Part shown: one piece after another, positions 44,575-52,677 of the stretch
Layout of the letters: every line of letters starts with the position of its first letter
How positions within the stretch are numbered: position 1 is the stretch's first letter
Source: DATFVA01 sp963839165
Lineage (GTDB): Bacteria > Bacteroidota > Ignavibacteria > Ignavibacteriales > Ignavibacteriaceae
Assembly (NCBI GenBank): GCA_963839165.1
Contig: CAWIUG010000006.1
Location: 310,001-374,000 of the forward strand
Length of the DNA stretch: 64,000 bases
Direction: 5' to 3'
The notes under the pieces: model-generated
The model's input: only the letters and a program-made list of their open reading frames with translations
The model's database searches: none
Told to the model about the DNA's origin: nothing
Translations under genes and position numbers: made by a program

Positions 44575-45924
44575 CTAAATGTTGTATTTTTGAATGTAAG
44601 CTTCGATGTCAAATTTTCTTTTAGCACCGTTCCTGTTCATATATCTTATTTTCCCAAATATTTCTCTTTCGGCCCATGGCCGGTCATGTACCCCTCCAAT
44701 TGACCATGCACATCCCGCATATCCATTAGGATCACGACCGTCAAGTTCATATTTATCGTTAAGAAAGATAGCTGTCCTTAGAGCCTCCTCCGGGGAGTTG
44801 GTCCATTCTAGTATTTTTTTTGCCCAGTACATCCTCATATATCCATGCATCTTCCCGGTAGATGTAAGCTCTTTTTGTGCCGCGTTCCAAAGATCTTCGT
44901 GTGTATCTGCATCTTCAAACTGCTTCAGGGTGCAAGTGTGTTCCCGGGTATCATTTCTATGCTGCTTAAGTGTTTCCTTTGCCCAGTTCGGGAACCCGGA
45001 AACTGAGTCATAGTTCATATTATAAAAGCAAAAATTATCTGAAAGTTCTCTCCTTACGATCAGCTCTTCCAGGAATACCTTTTCAGATTCAGGATCACCC
45101 CCATGTTTTTTAACCTCTACAGCAGCCCTCTGTGCCGAGAGCTGACCAAAATGAAGATAGGGAGATAGACCCGATTGAACATCTTTTTCCGGGTCGTTCC
45201 GCTCCCTGGCATATTTATCAAATTTTACTTCCAGGAATTCTTTTAAAATCTCGTGGGCTGAATGTTCTCCTGGTTTTATCCGGTCGATGATTCCCGGGCT
45301 TTTATCAACATCAATACTTTTATATACATTTTCCCAATTGACAGGATCAGCGGAGAAAGCTTCCTGATTTTTCATCTTTTTAATACTGGGAAATTCAGTT
45401 AAAAACTCAGGCAGGTGTTTATGGATTTTTGGACGCAAAGTGTGTGCGGCAAATTCCTGCCTGCCGGAGACGTACCTGCAGGGAATTATATTGTGCGCGT
45501 CAATTTCGTAAAACGGGATTTGAATATTCCTCCCTGCCTCCTGTTTCCACTTTCTCTTAATCTTAAGAGGATCGAAATCTGTTACAATAATACTTACATT
45601 GTTGGATTTTATGAATTGCGGGATCTCATTCTCCGGATTACCGGAAAGCAGGAAAAAAGGAATGTCATATTCCTTCAGTTCTTTCTCAAGTTCCATTAAT
45701 CCTTTCAGCATAAAATCGTACTGCCGGAATGAGGAACTTAAAAAATCGGGAACGAGATTGAATACTATACCGAAGGGTCTTTTTCTATCTGATGCCAGTC
45801 TCTGAGCGTAAAGCAGAGCGTAGTTGTCATGTACACGCTGATCCCGGCTCATCCAGTATATAACGGGACCCTGGCTCTCCCTACCTTCCTTTAATATCGT
45901 TACCCTGTGCTTGAATTCATCCAT
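44575..45924 (-). CDS. phr: class II CPD photolyase
   Basis: A 449-residue flavoprotein that repairs cyclobutane pyrimidine dimers with light. Class II signatures are VIYWMSRDQRVHDNYALLYA near the start, the ARERNDPEKDVQSGLSPYLH helix, MHGYMRMYWAKKILEW, NDKYELDGRDPNGYAGCAWS and VHDRPWAEREIFGKIR. Complete and of normal length. It is between trhO and the Mn/Fe operon, all on the minus strand. Confidence 0.95.
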   Translation of the reverse strand: MDEFKHRVTILKEGRESQGPVIYWMSRDQRVHDNYALLYAQRLASDRKRPFGIVFNLVPDFLSSSFRQYDFMLKGLMELEKELKEYDIPFFLLSGNPENEIPQFIKSNNVSIIVTDFDPLKIKRKWKQEAGRNIQIPFYEIDAHNIIPCRYVSGRQEFAAHTLRPKIHKHLPEFLTEFPSIKKMKNQEAFSADPVNWENVYKSIDVDKSPGIIDRIKPGEHSAHEILKEFLEVKFDKYARERNDPEKDVQSGLSPYLHFGQLSAQRAAVEVKKHGGDPESEKVFLEELIVRRELSDNFCFYNMNYDSVSGFPNWAKETLKQHRNDTREHTCTLKQFEDADTHEDLWNAAQKELTSTGKMHGYMRMYWAKKILEWTNSPEEALRTAIFLNDKYELDGRDPNGYAGCAWSIGGVHDRPWAEREIFGKIRYMNRNGAKRKFDIEAYIQKYNI

Positions 45925-46039
45925 TTAATATTCTGTTTCTACAAACAACAAATTCGTAACGGAATAAGTTCAGGGGAAGTATGCAGATTTTTTAGATATT
46001 GAATTAGGCAGACTTTAGGGGAGGGTCAATTTATTCTGC

Positions 46040-47932
46040 TTATTGTTCAACGGGTATTGCCAGTACCGGGATCCTTACCCTGTGCCTGAGTCCATCAACT
46101 GTTGAGCCGTACATAATATCTTTCAGCATCTTATGACCATGACTCCCTACAATGAGCATTTCAAGCTCTTCTCTCTTAGATATACGGGCTATCTCATCCT
46201 CCGGTTCGCCGCCGCCGATAATAGTATGTGTTTTAATATTTTCTTTTCTTAGTTCTGCAGCGAAGTTTTGAAGGTATTCCTCCATCTCTATCGCGCTCTT
46301 ATCCGCAACAAGATCGCCAATAAACCTTCCCGTTGCCGATTCAACACAATGGATCAGGTAAATAACAGGATTGAGAGATCTCACCAGCGGCAAAGCTCCG
46401 TTTATTATCTCTCTGTCTCTCTCAGTCTTCCCCTCAAGCGCTATTCCAATTTTCTTGTACATAGAAGGATACGTCTTCTTATTTTCAAAGAATGATAAAA
46501 ATACAGATTTTTTGCCGATTACCTTTGCAATCTTTTCTTTCTTAAGATAAGGTTCAAAGCTTATCCAGAATAATAATATAACCAGGAAAAACAACAAAGG
46601 CAGCAGTGTATATCTTATCAGGATACCGCCAATGCCCTCTTCACCGATGTTATTCAGAAGAAAATCATATACCAGTTTAAAGTTAAGGACAATGATCAAA
46701 ACAGCTGAAAGCCAGGCCGCCAGACGAAGCAGCATTCTTGAGGCGAATGCCTTCATCCTCATTTTGCTGTTTGTGAAATGCAGTAGAGGGATCAGGGCAA
46801 AAGGAAGCTGCAATGATAGTATTACCTGCGAAAGAACGAGCAGCTCGTCAACTGCCCCCGAACCTGAAATCTTGATTACAATTATTGCCGGGATTATTGC
46901 AAGAAGCCGCGTAATTAATCTTCGGAGCCAGGGCCGGAGTTTCCAACCTGTAAACCCCTCCATCACTATCTGACCGGCAAATGTTCCGGTAATTGTGGAT
47001 GATTGTCCCGCTGCCAGCAAAGCGATGCCGAATGCTATGGGAGCGATATTACTTCCAAGCAGAGGAGACAGCAAAGCGTGGGCATCTATTATGGAGGCTA
47101 CCTCCGAGTGCCCTGTCGTAAAAAAGACTGCAGCAGCAAGAATTAAAATTGAAGCGTTAACAAGAAACGCGGTATTCAATGCTACGATTGAATCAATAAG
47201 GTTGAACCTGTTTGCTTCTTTTAATCCTGAGTCTGTCCTTTCGATACTTCTCGACTGAACAAGAGCGGAATGCAGGTAAAGATTGTGCGGCATTACAGTG
47301 GCCCCTATTATTCCAAGGGCTATAAACAGAGCTTCTCCATTCAAAGCGCCCGGCAGAAATCCCTGCGCAATACCGGATACGTCCGGCTGAGATAAAAACA
47401 TCTCAAACGCAAAACACACCCCTATGGTTGCTACAAGAGCCAGTATGAATGCTTCCATCTTCCTGATCCCGAATGACATAAGGGCCATTAATATCAAGAC
47501 ATCAAAAGCGGTGATCGCTACTCCCCATACAAGGGGAATGTTAAAAAGAAGGTACATTCCTACCGCAGAACCCAGCACTTCTGCGAGATCTGTGGCAGCA
47601 ATGGCTATTTCAGTAATGATCCATAGAACATAATTAACTGGTTTTGGATAGTGATCGCGGCAGGCCTGCGCAAGGTCCCTTCCTGTTACAATTCCTAATC
47701 TGGCCGATAGTGTCTGAAACACGATAGCCATTATGTTAGCAAGAAGTATTACCCAGATTAAGGCATAACCGAACTTTGCCCCTCCTGCAAGATCGGTCGC
47801 CCAGTTTCCGGGATCCATATATCCTACTGAAACCATAAAAGCAGGACCCGTAAAGAAGAGCAGCCTCCTCCAGAAACTTGAACCGGGTTTTATTTTTACA
47901 GATGAATGTACTTCAGAGAGTGATTTATCCAT
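46040..47932 (-). CDS. mntH: Nramp metal transporter fused to a universal stress protein domain
   Basis: A 630-residue fusion. Residues 1 to about 470 are an Nramp (MntH) divalent-metal transporter of 11 membrane segments, with the metal-binding DPGNWATDLAGG in helix 1 and MPHN in helix 6. Residues about 485-630 are a complete universal stress protein domain with the ATP signature G-2x-G-9x-G-S (GSHGH... YGST). The USP part would lie in the cytoplasm and might tune transport by ATP binding. It begins three bases after the DtxR-type regulator on the same strand, so the operon is regulator then transporter, almost certainly Mn2+ or Fe2+ controlled. Confidence 0.93.
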   Translation of the reverse strand: MDKSLSEVHSSVKIKPGSSFWRRLLFFTGPAFMVSVGYMDPGNWATDLAGGAKFGYALIWVILLANIMAIVFQTLSARLGIVTGRDLAQACRDHYPKPVNYVLWIITEIAIAATDLAEVLGSAVGMYLLFNIPLVWGVAITAFDVLILMALMSFGIRKMEAFILALVATIGVCFAFEMFLSQPDVSGIAQGFLPGALNGEALFIALGIIGATVMPHNLYLHSALVQSRSIERTDSGLKEANRFNLIDSIVALNTAFLVNASILILAAAVFFTTGHSEVASIIDAHALLSPLLGSNIAPIAFGIALLAAGQSSTITGTFAGQIVMEGFTGWKLRPWLRRLITRLLAIIPAIIVIKISGSGAVDELLVLSQVILSLQLPFALIPLLHFTNSKMRMKAFASRMLLRLAAWLSAVLIIVLNFKLVYDFLLNNIGEEGIGGILIRYTLLPLLFFLVILLFWISFEPYLKKEKIAKVIGKKSVFLSFFENKKTYPSMYKKIGIALEGKTERDREIINGALPLVRSLNPVIYLIHCVESATGRFIGDLVADKSAIEMEEYLQNFAAELRKENIKTHTIIGGGEPEDEIARISKREELEMLIVGSHGHKMLKDIMYGSTVDGLRHRVRIPVLAIPVEQ

Positions 47933-47935
47933 AAA

Positions 47936-48598
47936 TTATTTTTTTACCAATTCAACAAATACGTTTTCGGCAATCTTGCGGCTGATGCTGTAATCCTTTC
48001 CGTTTACTCCTATCAGCATCGATTTATCAAAATTCCTCACTGTCTTCATCTCAATAAGTTCATTCAGGTTTATTCCGATTTCAGCTATATACACAAGGAA
48101 ACCTTCGTCAAAGTCGTTTACACGAATCACCTTTCCCTTTTCGCCTTCTTTTAAAAAGGAAAGCGGGATGTTCTTTCTTAACTTCGGAACCTTTCCCTCC
48201 CTGGAAGGAATTGGGTCTCCGTGAGGATCATATTCCGGAAATTCAAGCATCTCCTCCATCCTGTCGATCAGTTCATCAGAGGCTGAGTGCTCAAGCCTGT
48301 GTGCCTCATCGTGAACTTTGTCCCATGGCATTCCTACAACCTGGTTAAGGAAAACCTCCCATATCCTGTGGCGCCTTACCATGTTCTTTGCGTAGCTTCT
48401 TCCTTTCTCTGTAAGCGTGATGCTTCGGTACTTTTCATAATTAACATATTTCTCTTTGGATAATCTTCGCAGCATATCCGTAACTGCAGCGTTCGAAATT
48501 CCCAGCTTCTCGGCGATCAGATTTGGTTTTATGTTTCCTGATTCATCCTGGAACTTATAAATAGCACTCAGGTAATCTTCAATTGAAATATTAGCCAT
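47936..48598 (-). CDS. mntR: DtxR/MntR-family metal-dependent repressor
   Basis: A 220-residue regulator. It has a winged helix-turn-helix (about 1-65, KLGISNAAVTDMLRRLSKE), a metal-binding and dimerisation domain (about 66-140, with WDKVHDEAHRLEHSASDELI) and a FeoA/SH3-like domain (about 150-220). It is upstream of the Nramp-USP gene by three bases. A perfect 18-bp palindrome of the DtxR operator type lies 32-49 bp upstream of its ATG, which supports autoregulation by Mn2+ or Fe2+. Confidence 0.93.
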   Translation of the reverse strand: MANISIEDYLSAIYKFQDESGNIKPNLIAEKLGISNAAVTDMLRRLSKEKYVNYEKYRSITLTEKGRSYAKNMVRRHRIWEVFLNQVVGMPWDKVHDEAHRLEHSASDELIDRMEEMLEFPEYDPHGDPIPSREGKVPKLRKNIPLSFLKEGEKGKVIRVNDFDEGFLVYIAEIGINLNELIEMKTVRNFDKSMLIGVNGKDYSISRKIAENVFVELVKK

Positions 48599-48629
48599 TT
48601 TTATAAAATTTAAGTAAAGATTGAAATGA

Positions 48630-48647
48630 ATTTAAGTAAGCTTAAAT
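48630..48647. promoter_or_regulatory. DtxR/MntR-type operator
   Basis: ATTTAAG (48630-48636), TAAG, CTTAAAT (48641-48647) is a perfect 7-bp inverted repeat with a 4-bp centre, matching the general TTTARG-N4-CYTAAA form of DtxR-family sites. An extra copy of the half-site AATTTAAGTAA is 22 bp away (48607-48617 against 48629-48639), exactly two helical turns. Both lie in the promoter region of mntR. Confidence 0.7.
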
Positions 48648-48753
48648 ATAAAAGCAAGGAGACTTTAATACTGTAAGATATGAAATGGGGATGCTCACAA
48701 ATCAATACCCGGAAGAAAGGTTTCCCCATAAATATAATTCTTCAGCCTGGCTT

Positions 48754-49101
48754 TCAGCTCATCAGCATACCGGAGACCTGGTTAGCGACTTTCTGGTTGT
48801 ATTCGCCCGCCAGCCTTTTATAATTTATGATGTCAACAATGGTTCCTACCAGACAGAGTCCGCCGGTGAAAAGATACAGCAGTCCCATTCCCATCTGGTC
48901 TATTACAAATCTCTGAACGCCTGAAACTCCCAGGAAGCCGATCAGCGTAAGTAAAAGTATTATCTGCGGATCTTTTCTTCGCGAGCTATAAATGTTTGCA
49001 AACTGCCTGATCTGATCATCGCTGAAATCTTTTACCATCCCCTGTATATAGTTCAGTTCTTCAGGTTCAAGGTTGGGCATTAATTGTAAAAGATTGATCA
49101 T
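48754..49101 (-). CDS. TM2-domain membrane protein
   Basis: A 115-residue protein with a soluble N-terminal half containing LEPEELNYIQGMVKDFSDDQ, then a TM2 domain of two membrane helices (about 47-95, LIGFLGVSGVQRFVIDQMGM and FTGGLCLVGTIVDIIN). The role of TM2 proteins is not established. It overlaps the end of the DUF2752 gene by 35 bp; a second ATG at 49080 would reduce the overlap to 14 bp. The two genes are clearly linked. Confidence 0.8.
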   Translation of the reverse strand: MINLLQLMPNLEPEELNYIQGMVKDFSDDQIRQFANIYSSRRKDPQIILLLTLIGFLGVSGVQRFVIDQMGMGLLYLFTGGLCLVGTIVDIINYKRLAGEYNQKVANQVSGMLMS

Positions 49102-49444
49102 ACTGATACTCCGTCTTTGTTGTAAAAAGTTTTTTTGAATTGATTAAAGGAATCATTAAAAGCTCGTAAATTCTGCGGATAAGCACTGCAAATGCAAATA
49201 ACCCGAATGGGTGAGTGTTAAGTGATTTCTCAATTTCAAAGGATAGCAGATAATGGATTGATTTTCCTAAACCGCAGCCGGGACAAAAATCGATGCCTAT
49301 GTTCTTAAAGGGACAAATAGAGAAGTGAGAAGATCCGTCTACATTAATGAAAGCAAGTGCCAGAATCCCCGAAATCCAGATTAAAGCTTCCGGATTCACA
49401 ACATTGAAAAACCTTGTAATATAATTTTTCATTGAGGTTAACAT
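49067..49444 (-). CDS. DUF2752 membrane protein
   Basis: A protein of about 125 residues with the DUF2752 hallmark CPFKNIGIDFCPGCGLGKS, membrane segments near residues 20-38 and 76-98, and a short C-terminal tail. The Cys-Pro-Gly-Cys motif suggests a redox-active or metal-binding pair, but the family has no known function. It is usually next to TM2 proteins, as here. I chose the ATG at 49444; a TTG upstream would add eight residues, and an ATG at 49432 would remove four. Confidence 0.75.
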   Translation of the reverse strand: MLTSMKNYITRFFNVVNPEALIWISGILALAFINVDGSSHFSICPFKNIGIDFCPGCGLGKSIHYLLSFEIEKSLNTHPFGLFAFAVLIRRIYELLMIPLINSKKLFTTKTEYQYDQSFTINAQP

Positions 49445-49478
49445 AAGTGATTCAGTGAGGAAGTTCAATAAAATTATG

Positions 49479-50123
49479 TTAAACGGCTGATTCTTTCCGC
49501 AGGTAACTGTGAAGAGCTTCGATTGTATTTAAATAGAAAACATTGTCATATTTTGTAAGGATTTCAGCCTGGCCGTTAAGTTCTGCCCTCCCCCCAATGA
49601 TTATTTTCTGACCGGGATAGGTATTCTTTATTTCCCTGACAACATCTATAAGCTTCATAACGTTAATATAAAAACTAAACGAGAGTCCTATAATTTCAGG
49701 TTTTTTCAAATCTACATACTTAATTATTTCTTTCGTGGGTGTCGAAGCTCCCAGGAAATAAGTCTCCCATCCGTTCAGTACAAAAACATCAGCGGCCATC
49801 CTTGCGCCAAGCTTGTGAAATTCTTTATTTACACACGAAACAAGCGCCCGCTTATTTAACTGTCTTACCGGTTTGATTCGTGACGAGCAATAGTAAAGGA
49901 GTTCTTCTGTTATCTCTGTTCCAAGGTGTTCGTCGCCGACAGAAAGTTTATTCTGATCCCACATTTTACCAACCTGGTAAAGCGCCTTCTGAAACAGTCC
50001 TGTGTATATTTCGATTATATCAGTTTTTTCTTCCAGTAGATTGTCTACAACTCTCCTGCATCTGTTCTTGTCTCCTTCGAGCAGACCGTTAAAATAATCC
50101 AGGTAATAAACTTCTCTTATCAT
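49479..50123 (-). CDS. stand-alone B12-binding, CarH-type photosensor domain
   Basis: A 214-residue protein made of a four-helix B12-binding cap (about 1-88) and a Rossmann B12-binding domain (about 90-214). Trp55 followed nine residues later by Glu65-His66 gives the W-x9-EH motif that marks light-sensing CarH-type domains. Residues 101-106 EFHKLG give E-x-H-x2-G with His103 as the cobalt ligand. There is no N-terminal MerR DNA-binding domain, so it cannot repress transcription like CarH unless a partner does. The corrinoid adenosyltransferase upstream would supply adenosylcobalamin. The function is inferred. Confidence 0.85.
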   Translation of the reverse strand: MIREVYYLDYFNGLLEGDKNRCRRVVDNLLEEKTDIIEIYTGLFQKALYQVGKMWDQNKLSVGDEHLGTEITEELLYYCSSRIKPVRQLNKRALVSCVNKEFHKLGARMAADVFVLNGWETYFLGASTPTKEIIKYVDLKKPEIIGLSFSFYINVMKLIDVVREIKNTYPGQKIIIGGRAELNGQAEILTKYDNVFYLNTIEALHSYLRKESAV

Positions 50124-50200
50124 ACTTTTTACCGTTTATAAATGTAAAACCCTATTTCCGGCTTTAAAGTTCAATATTTTCCTTACTAAAATATAAATTT

Positions 50201-50731
50201 TCAGGATTCAATGCCTTTCCTTGAAATTACACCGTTTGTATAATAATGTTTGATCTCCTTCATTTCGGTGACAAGATCCGCCATTTTAATTATTCCTTCA
50301 GGACAGTATCTTCCGGTTAATATTAGTTCAACATGCTCAGGCTTTTTCCTTATTACCCCGATAATCTCTTCTTCTGTAAGCAGCTTGAAGTACACAGTAA
50401 CCAGGACTTCATCAAGTATTATCAGGTCCATTGTTCCCCGGGCCATAAATTCAGCTGCCTTCTGAAGTGCCTCCTGCGCCCTGGTTTTTTCTTCCTCTGA
50501 GGGAAGTTCCCGCTTATAAACGAAATCATCTCCTCCCTTTTGTTCAATGGTTATCCATTCTGACAAATATTTGAGCGAGTTAAGCTCACTGTATGGATAT
50601 TCTTTCATAAACTGGATAATGTATGTTTTCAGTCCGGCACCTGCAGCCCTTACTGCCTGTCCAATGGCAGCAGTTGTCTTTCCTTTTCCATTTCCGGTAT
50701 AAACCTGAACGTAACCTGCCTTTAATCCCAT
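50201..50731 (-). CDS. cobO: corrinoid adenosyltransferase (CobO/BtuR type)
   Basis: A 176-residue enzyme that adds the adenosyl group to cob(I)alamin or cobyrinic acid diamide. The P-loop GNGKGKTTAAIGQAVRAAG is at residues 12-31, then VYFKLLTEEEI, EVLVTVYFK and LTGRYCPEGIIKMADLVTEM. Complete. It is 77 bp upstream of the B12-sensor gene on the same strand, and no other cobalamin gene is in the window. No cobalamin riboswitch was seen upstream. Confidence 0.93.
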   Translation of the reverse strand: MGLKAGYVQVYTGNGKGKTTAAIGQAVRAAGAGLKTYIIQFMKEYPYSELNSLKYLSEWITIEQKGGDDFVYKRELPSEEEKTRAQEALQKAAEFMARGTMDLIILDEVLVTVYFKLLTEEEIIGVIRKKPEHVELILTGRYCPEGIIKMADLVTEMKEIKHYYTNGVISRKGIES

Positions 50732-50925
50732 CCTGAATCCTGTTTTTTAATAATCTTAAACTGAAACATAATTATAATTTTAGTTCATTTTTTGATACGG
50801 GGATTAATAAAATAGTTCTTTTTTCAGCATTTTTAGAACAATATTTTCTGGTATGGAATTTTAAGAATTTCCAGTACCTCTCATTCCTGAAAACTTGAAA
50901 TTTTTTTTCCTAAAAGGGTATGACC

Positions 50926-51045
50926 ATGCAGATTATATCTGATGCAATGACCATAATATTCTCAATTACGCTTCTTGTTGTTTTTCTTATTGCTGCGTTA
51001 AGTTTCACAAGTGAAAAACACAATAAAGATTCTAATACTTATTGA
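50926..51045 (+). CDS. 39-residue single-pass membrane protein
   Basis: A tiny gene of 39 residues plus stop, with GGG at 50916-50918 placed seven bases before the ATG at 50926. The protein has a hydrophobic span of about 20 residues (IIFSITLLVVFLIAALSF) and a polar, lysine- and serine-rich tail ending HNKDSNTY. Nothing like it is recognised. The layout (small, one helix, charged tail) suits a small regulatory or stress membrane peptide. It precedes a YeaQ-type stress protein by about 90 bp. Confidence 0.45.
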   Translation: MQIISDAMTIIFSITLLVVFLIAALSFTSEKHNKDSNTY

Positions 51046-51138
51046 TCACTAAGTAAAACAGCTTAGGGTGCGGGTGACGGCGTTAACTTTAGAACATCAG
51101 CAGGATATGTTATCTTATAGTCAAAAATCAGGTATAAT

Positions 51139-51417
51139 ATGTCGTTTCTTGAAGTTATAATACTGTTGATAATTGCGGGTCTTTCCGGTGCAATTGGACA
51201 GGCTTTAACGGGGTTCTCAAGAGGGGGATGTTTCCTTTCAATCGTGGTGGGATTTATCGGCGCTCTGATAGGAACATGGATAGCTCATAGAATGAACCTT
51301 CCTGAGATCTTTGTGATCAACGTTGGGGATGTTGCGTTCCCTGTTGTGTGGGCCATCTTAGGAGCAGTGGTCTTTACTGCAATATTGGGTCTGCTTTCCC
51401 CGGGAAGAAGAACATAA
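51139..51417 (+). CDS. GlsB/YeaQ/YmgE-type stress membrane protein
   Basis: A 92-residue membrane protein with three hydrophobic helices and the family's Gly-rich pattern (GLSGAIGQALTGFSRGGCFL, GALIGTWIAH, VGDVAFPVVWAILGA). These small proteins (transglycosylase-associated family) are induced in envelope or general stress. Complete. A MarR regulator follows 61 bp downstream on the same strand. Confidence 0.85.
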   Translation: MSFLEVIILLIIAGLSGAIGQALTGFSRGGCFLSIVVGFIGALIGTWIAHRMNLPEIFVINVGDVAFPVVWAILGAVVFTAILGLLSPGRRT

Positions 51418-51478
51418 AAAAAATCTTGATATTTCCTTTGTTAAGCATTAGCTTGACTAATCTATTAAATGTATAAAG

Positions 51479-51928
51479 ATGGGAACACATCACAAAGGTA
51501 CTAAAAAAGAGGTTACAGCCCTCAACACCTACATAAAGCTGGTACGGTCTGTTGAATCACTTAATCAAAGACTCTATCCGTTTCTCACAAAACATTCTCT
51601 TACCGAAAGTCAGTTTGCGGTTCTTGAAGCCTTATACCATATCGGACCTCTGAACCAGCGGGAGCTAAGCACAAAACTTCTCCGCAGCCCGGGAAATATT
51701 ACGATGGTTATCGATAATCTCGAAAGAAGGAAATTCGTTAAAAGGGAGCGTGGAGAATTAGACCGAAGGCATTATATCATCCATCTTACTTCTGCCGGTA
51801 AAGAATTTATTTCAAAAATCTTTCCCGAACATCTTCAAGCCATAGTGAATGAACTGGGCGTTTTATCTGAAAGTGAACATTGTGATCTTCAGAAGATGTG
51901 CAGGAAGATAGGATTAAAGAACGGCTGA
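51479..51928 (+). CDS. MarR-family transcriptional regulator
   Basis: A 149-residue regulator with the winged helix-turn-helix typical of MarR: LTESQFAVLEALYHIG, NQRELSTKLLRSPGNITMVIDNLERRKFVKR with the recognition helix and wing, and RHYIIHLTSAGKEFI. It probably controls the adjacent small-membrane-protein genes or a distant target; its ligand is unknown. It converges on the sirtuin gene with a five-bp gap. Confidence 0.85.
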   Translation: MGTHHKGTKKEVTALNTYIKLVRSVESLNQRLYPFLTKHSLTESQFAVLEALYHIGPLNQRELSTKLLRSPGNITMVIDNLERRKFVKRERGELDRRHYIIHLTSAGKEFISKIFPEHLQAIVNELGVLSESEHCDLQKMCRKIGLKNG

Positions 51929-51933
51929 GCTTA

Positions 51934-52674
51934 TTATTTATTTTTTATTAATTCCTCTTTGATTGACGGCAGAACCTTGCCGGCCTCTCCGTAAAAAGAT
52001 TTATCTGCCAGGTAGGAGATCTCCGTTTCTTCAATATTGATTTCAATGATGTAGGCTCCATTATCACGGGCAATATAAATAAGAGATGCTGCTGGATAAA
52101 CTACAGCCGAGGTCCCCACCACAAAAAAAATATCACAGCCTCGTGCTGCTTTTTCCGAAGCGGTAAACTGATCCTGCGGCAGGTATTCTCCGAACCACAC
52201 AATATCAGGCCTTATTAAACCTCCGCATTTTGTGCACCGGGGAATCTTACCCTGCATAGGCAGTTCTTCATTATAAAATGTTTTGCAGTCGATGCAGTAA
52301 TTGCGCTCAATATTTCCGTGGAGCTCGTAAACAGTTCTGCTTCCTGCCCTCCTGTGAAAATTGTCTATGTTCTGGGTAATTACTGTAACCTTATGAAACA
52401 GATCCTGCATCTCTGCAATAGCTTCATGCGCTTTATTAGGTTTTGATTCATGAATGATCTGCTTCCGGTGGGAGTACCATTCCCAGACCATCTCAGGATT
52501 TCTTAAGAAAGCATTAAAGTTGGCAAGCTCCTCCGGCCTCAGTTTGTTCCATATACCGTCTTTTCCCCTGAATGTAGGAATTCCGCTTTCAGCGGAAATT
52601 CCTGCACCCGTAAAGAAGACAACAGAATCAGCTTCCTGTAGTCTGTTAATTAAGTTTTCCGGAATAAAAATCAT
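51934..52674 (-). CDS. SIR2-family NAD-dependent protein deacylase
   Basis: A 246-residue sirtuin. NAD-binding FTGAGISAESGIPTFRG (residues 19-35), TQNIDNFHRRAGS, the catalytic His in ELHGNIERNYC, a zinc site made of Cys pairs (CIDC... CTKC), and VVGTSAVVYPAASL. The WYSHRK segment near residue 67 supplies the Tyr-x2-Arg pair seen in desuccinylase/demalonylase (class III) sirtuins, so it may prefer acidic acyl groups. It ends four bases before the TPR gene's stop side of the operon (same strand, spacing 3 bp). Confidence 0.93.
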   Translation of the reverse strand: MIFIPENLINRLQEADSVVFFTGAGISAESGIPTFRGKDGIWNKLRPEELANFNAFLRNPEMVWEWYSHRKQIIHESKPNKAHEAIAEMQDLFHKVTVITQNIDNFHRRAGSRTVYELHGNIERNYCIDCKTFYNEELPMQGKIPRCTKCGGLIRPDIVWFGEYLPQDQFTASEKAARGCDIFFVVGTSAVVYPAASLIYIARDNGAYIIEINIEETEISYLADKSFYGEAGKVLPSIKEELIKNK

Positions 52675-52677
52675 ATA

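Noticed and set aside
45440..45475. second copy of the ProS palindrome inside the photolyase
   Set aside because: The CCTGCCTGCCGG word there codes for native photolyase residues (VSGRQEFAA) and has no matching second arm.
50732..50925. cobalamin riboswitch upstream of cobO
   Set aside because: No B12-box-like conserved segment was seen on either strand.
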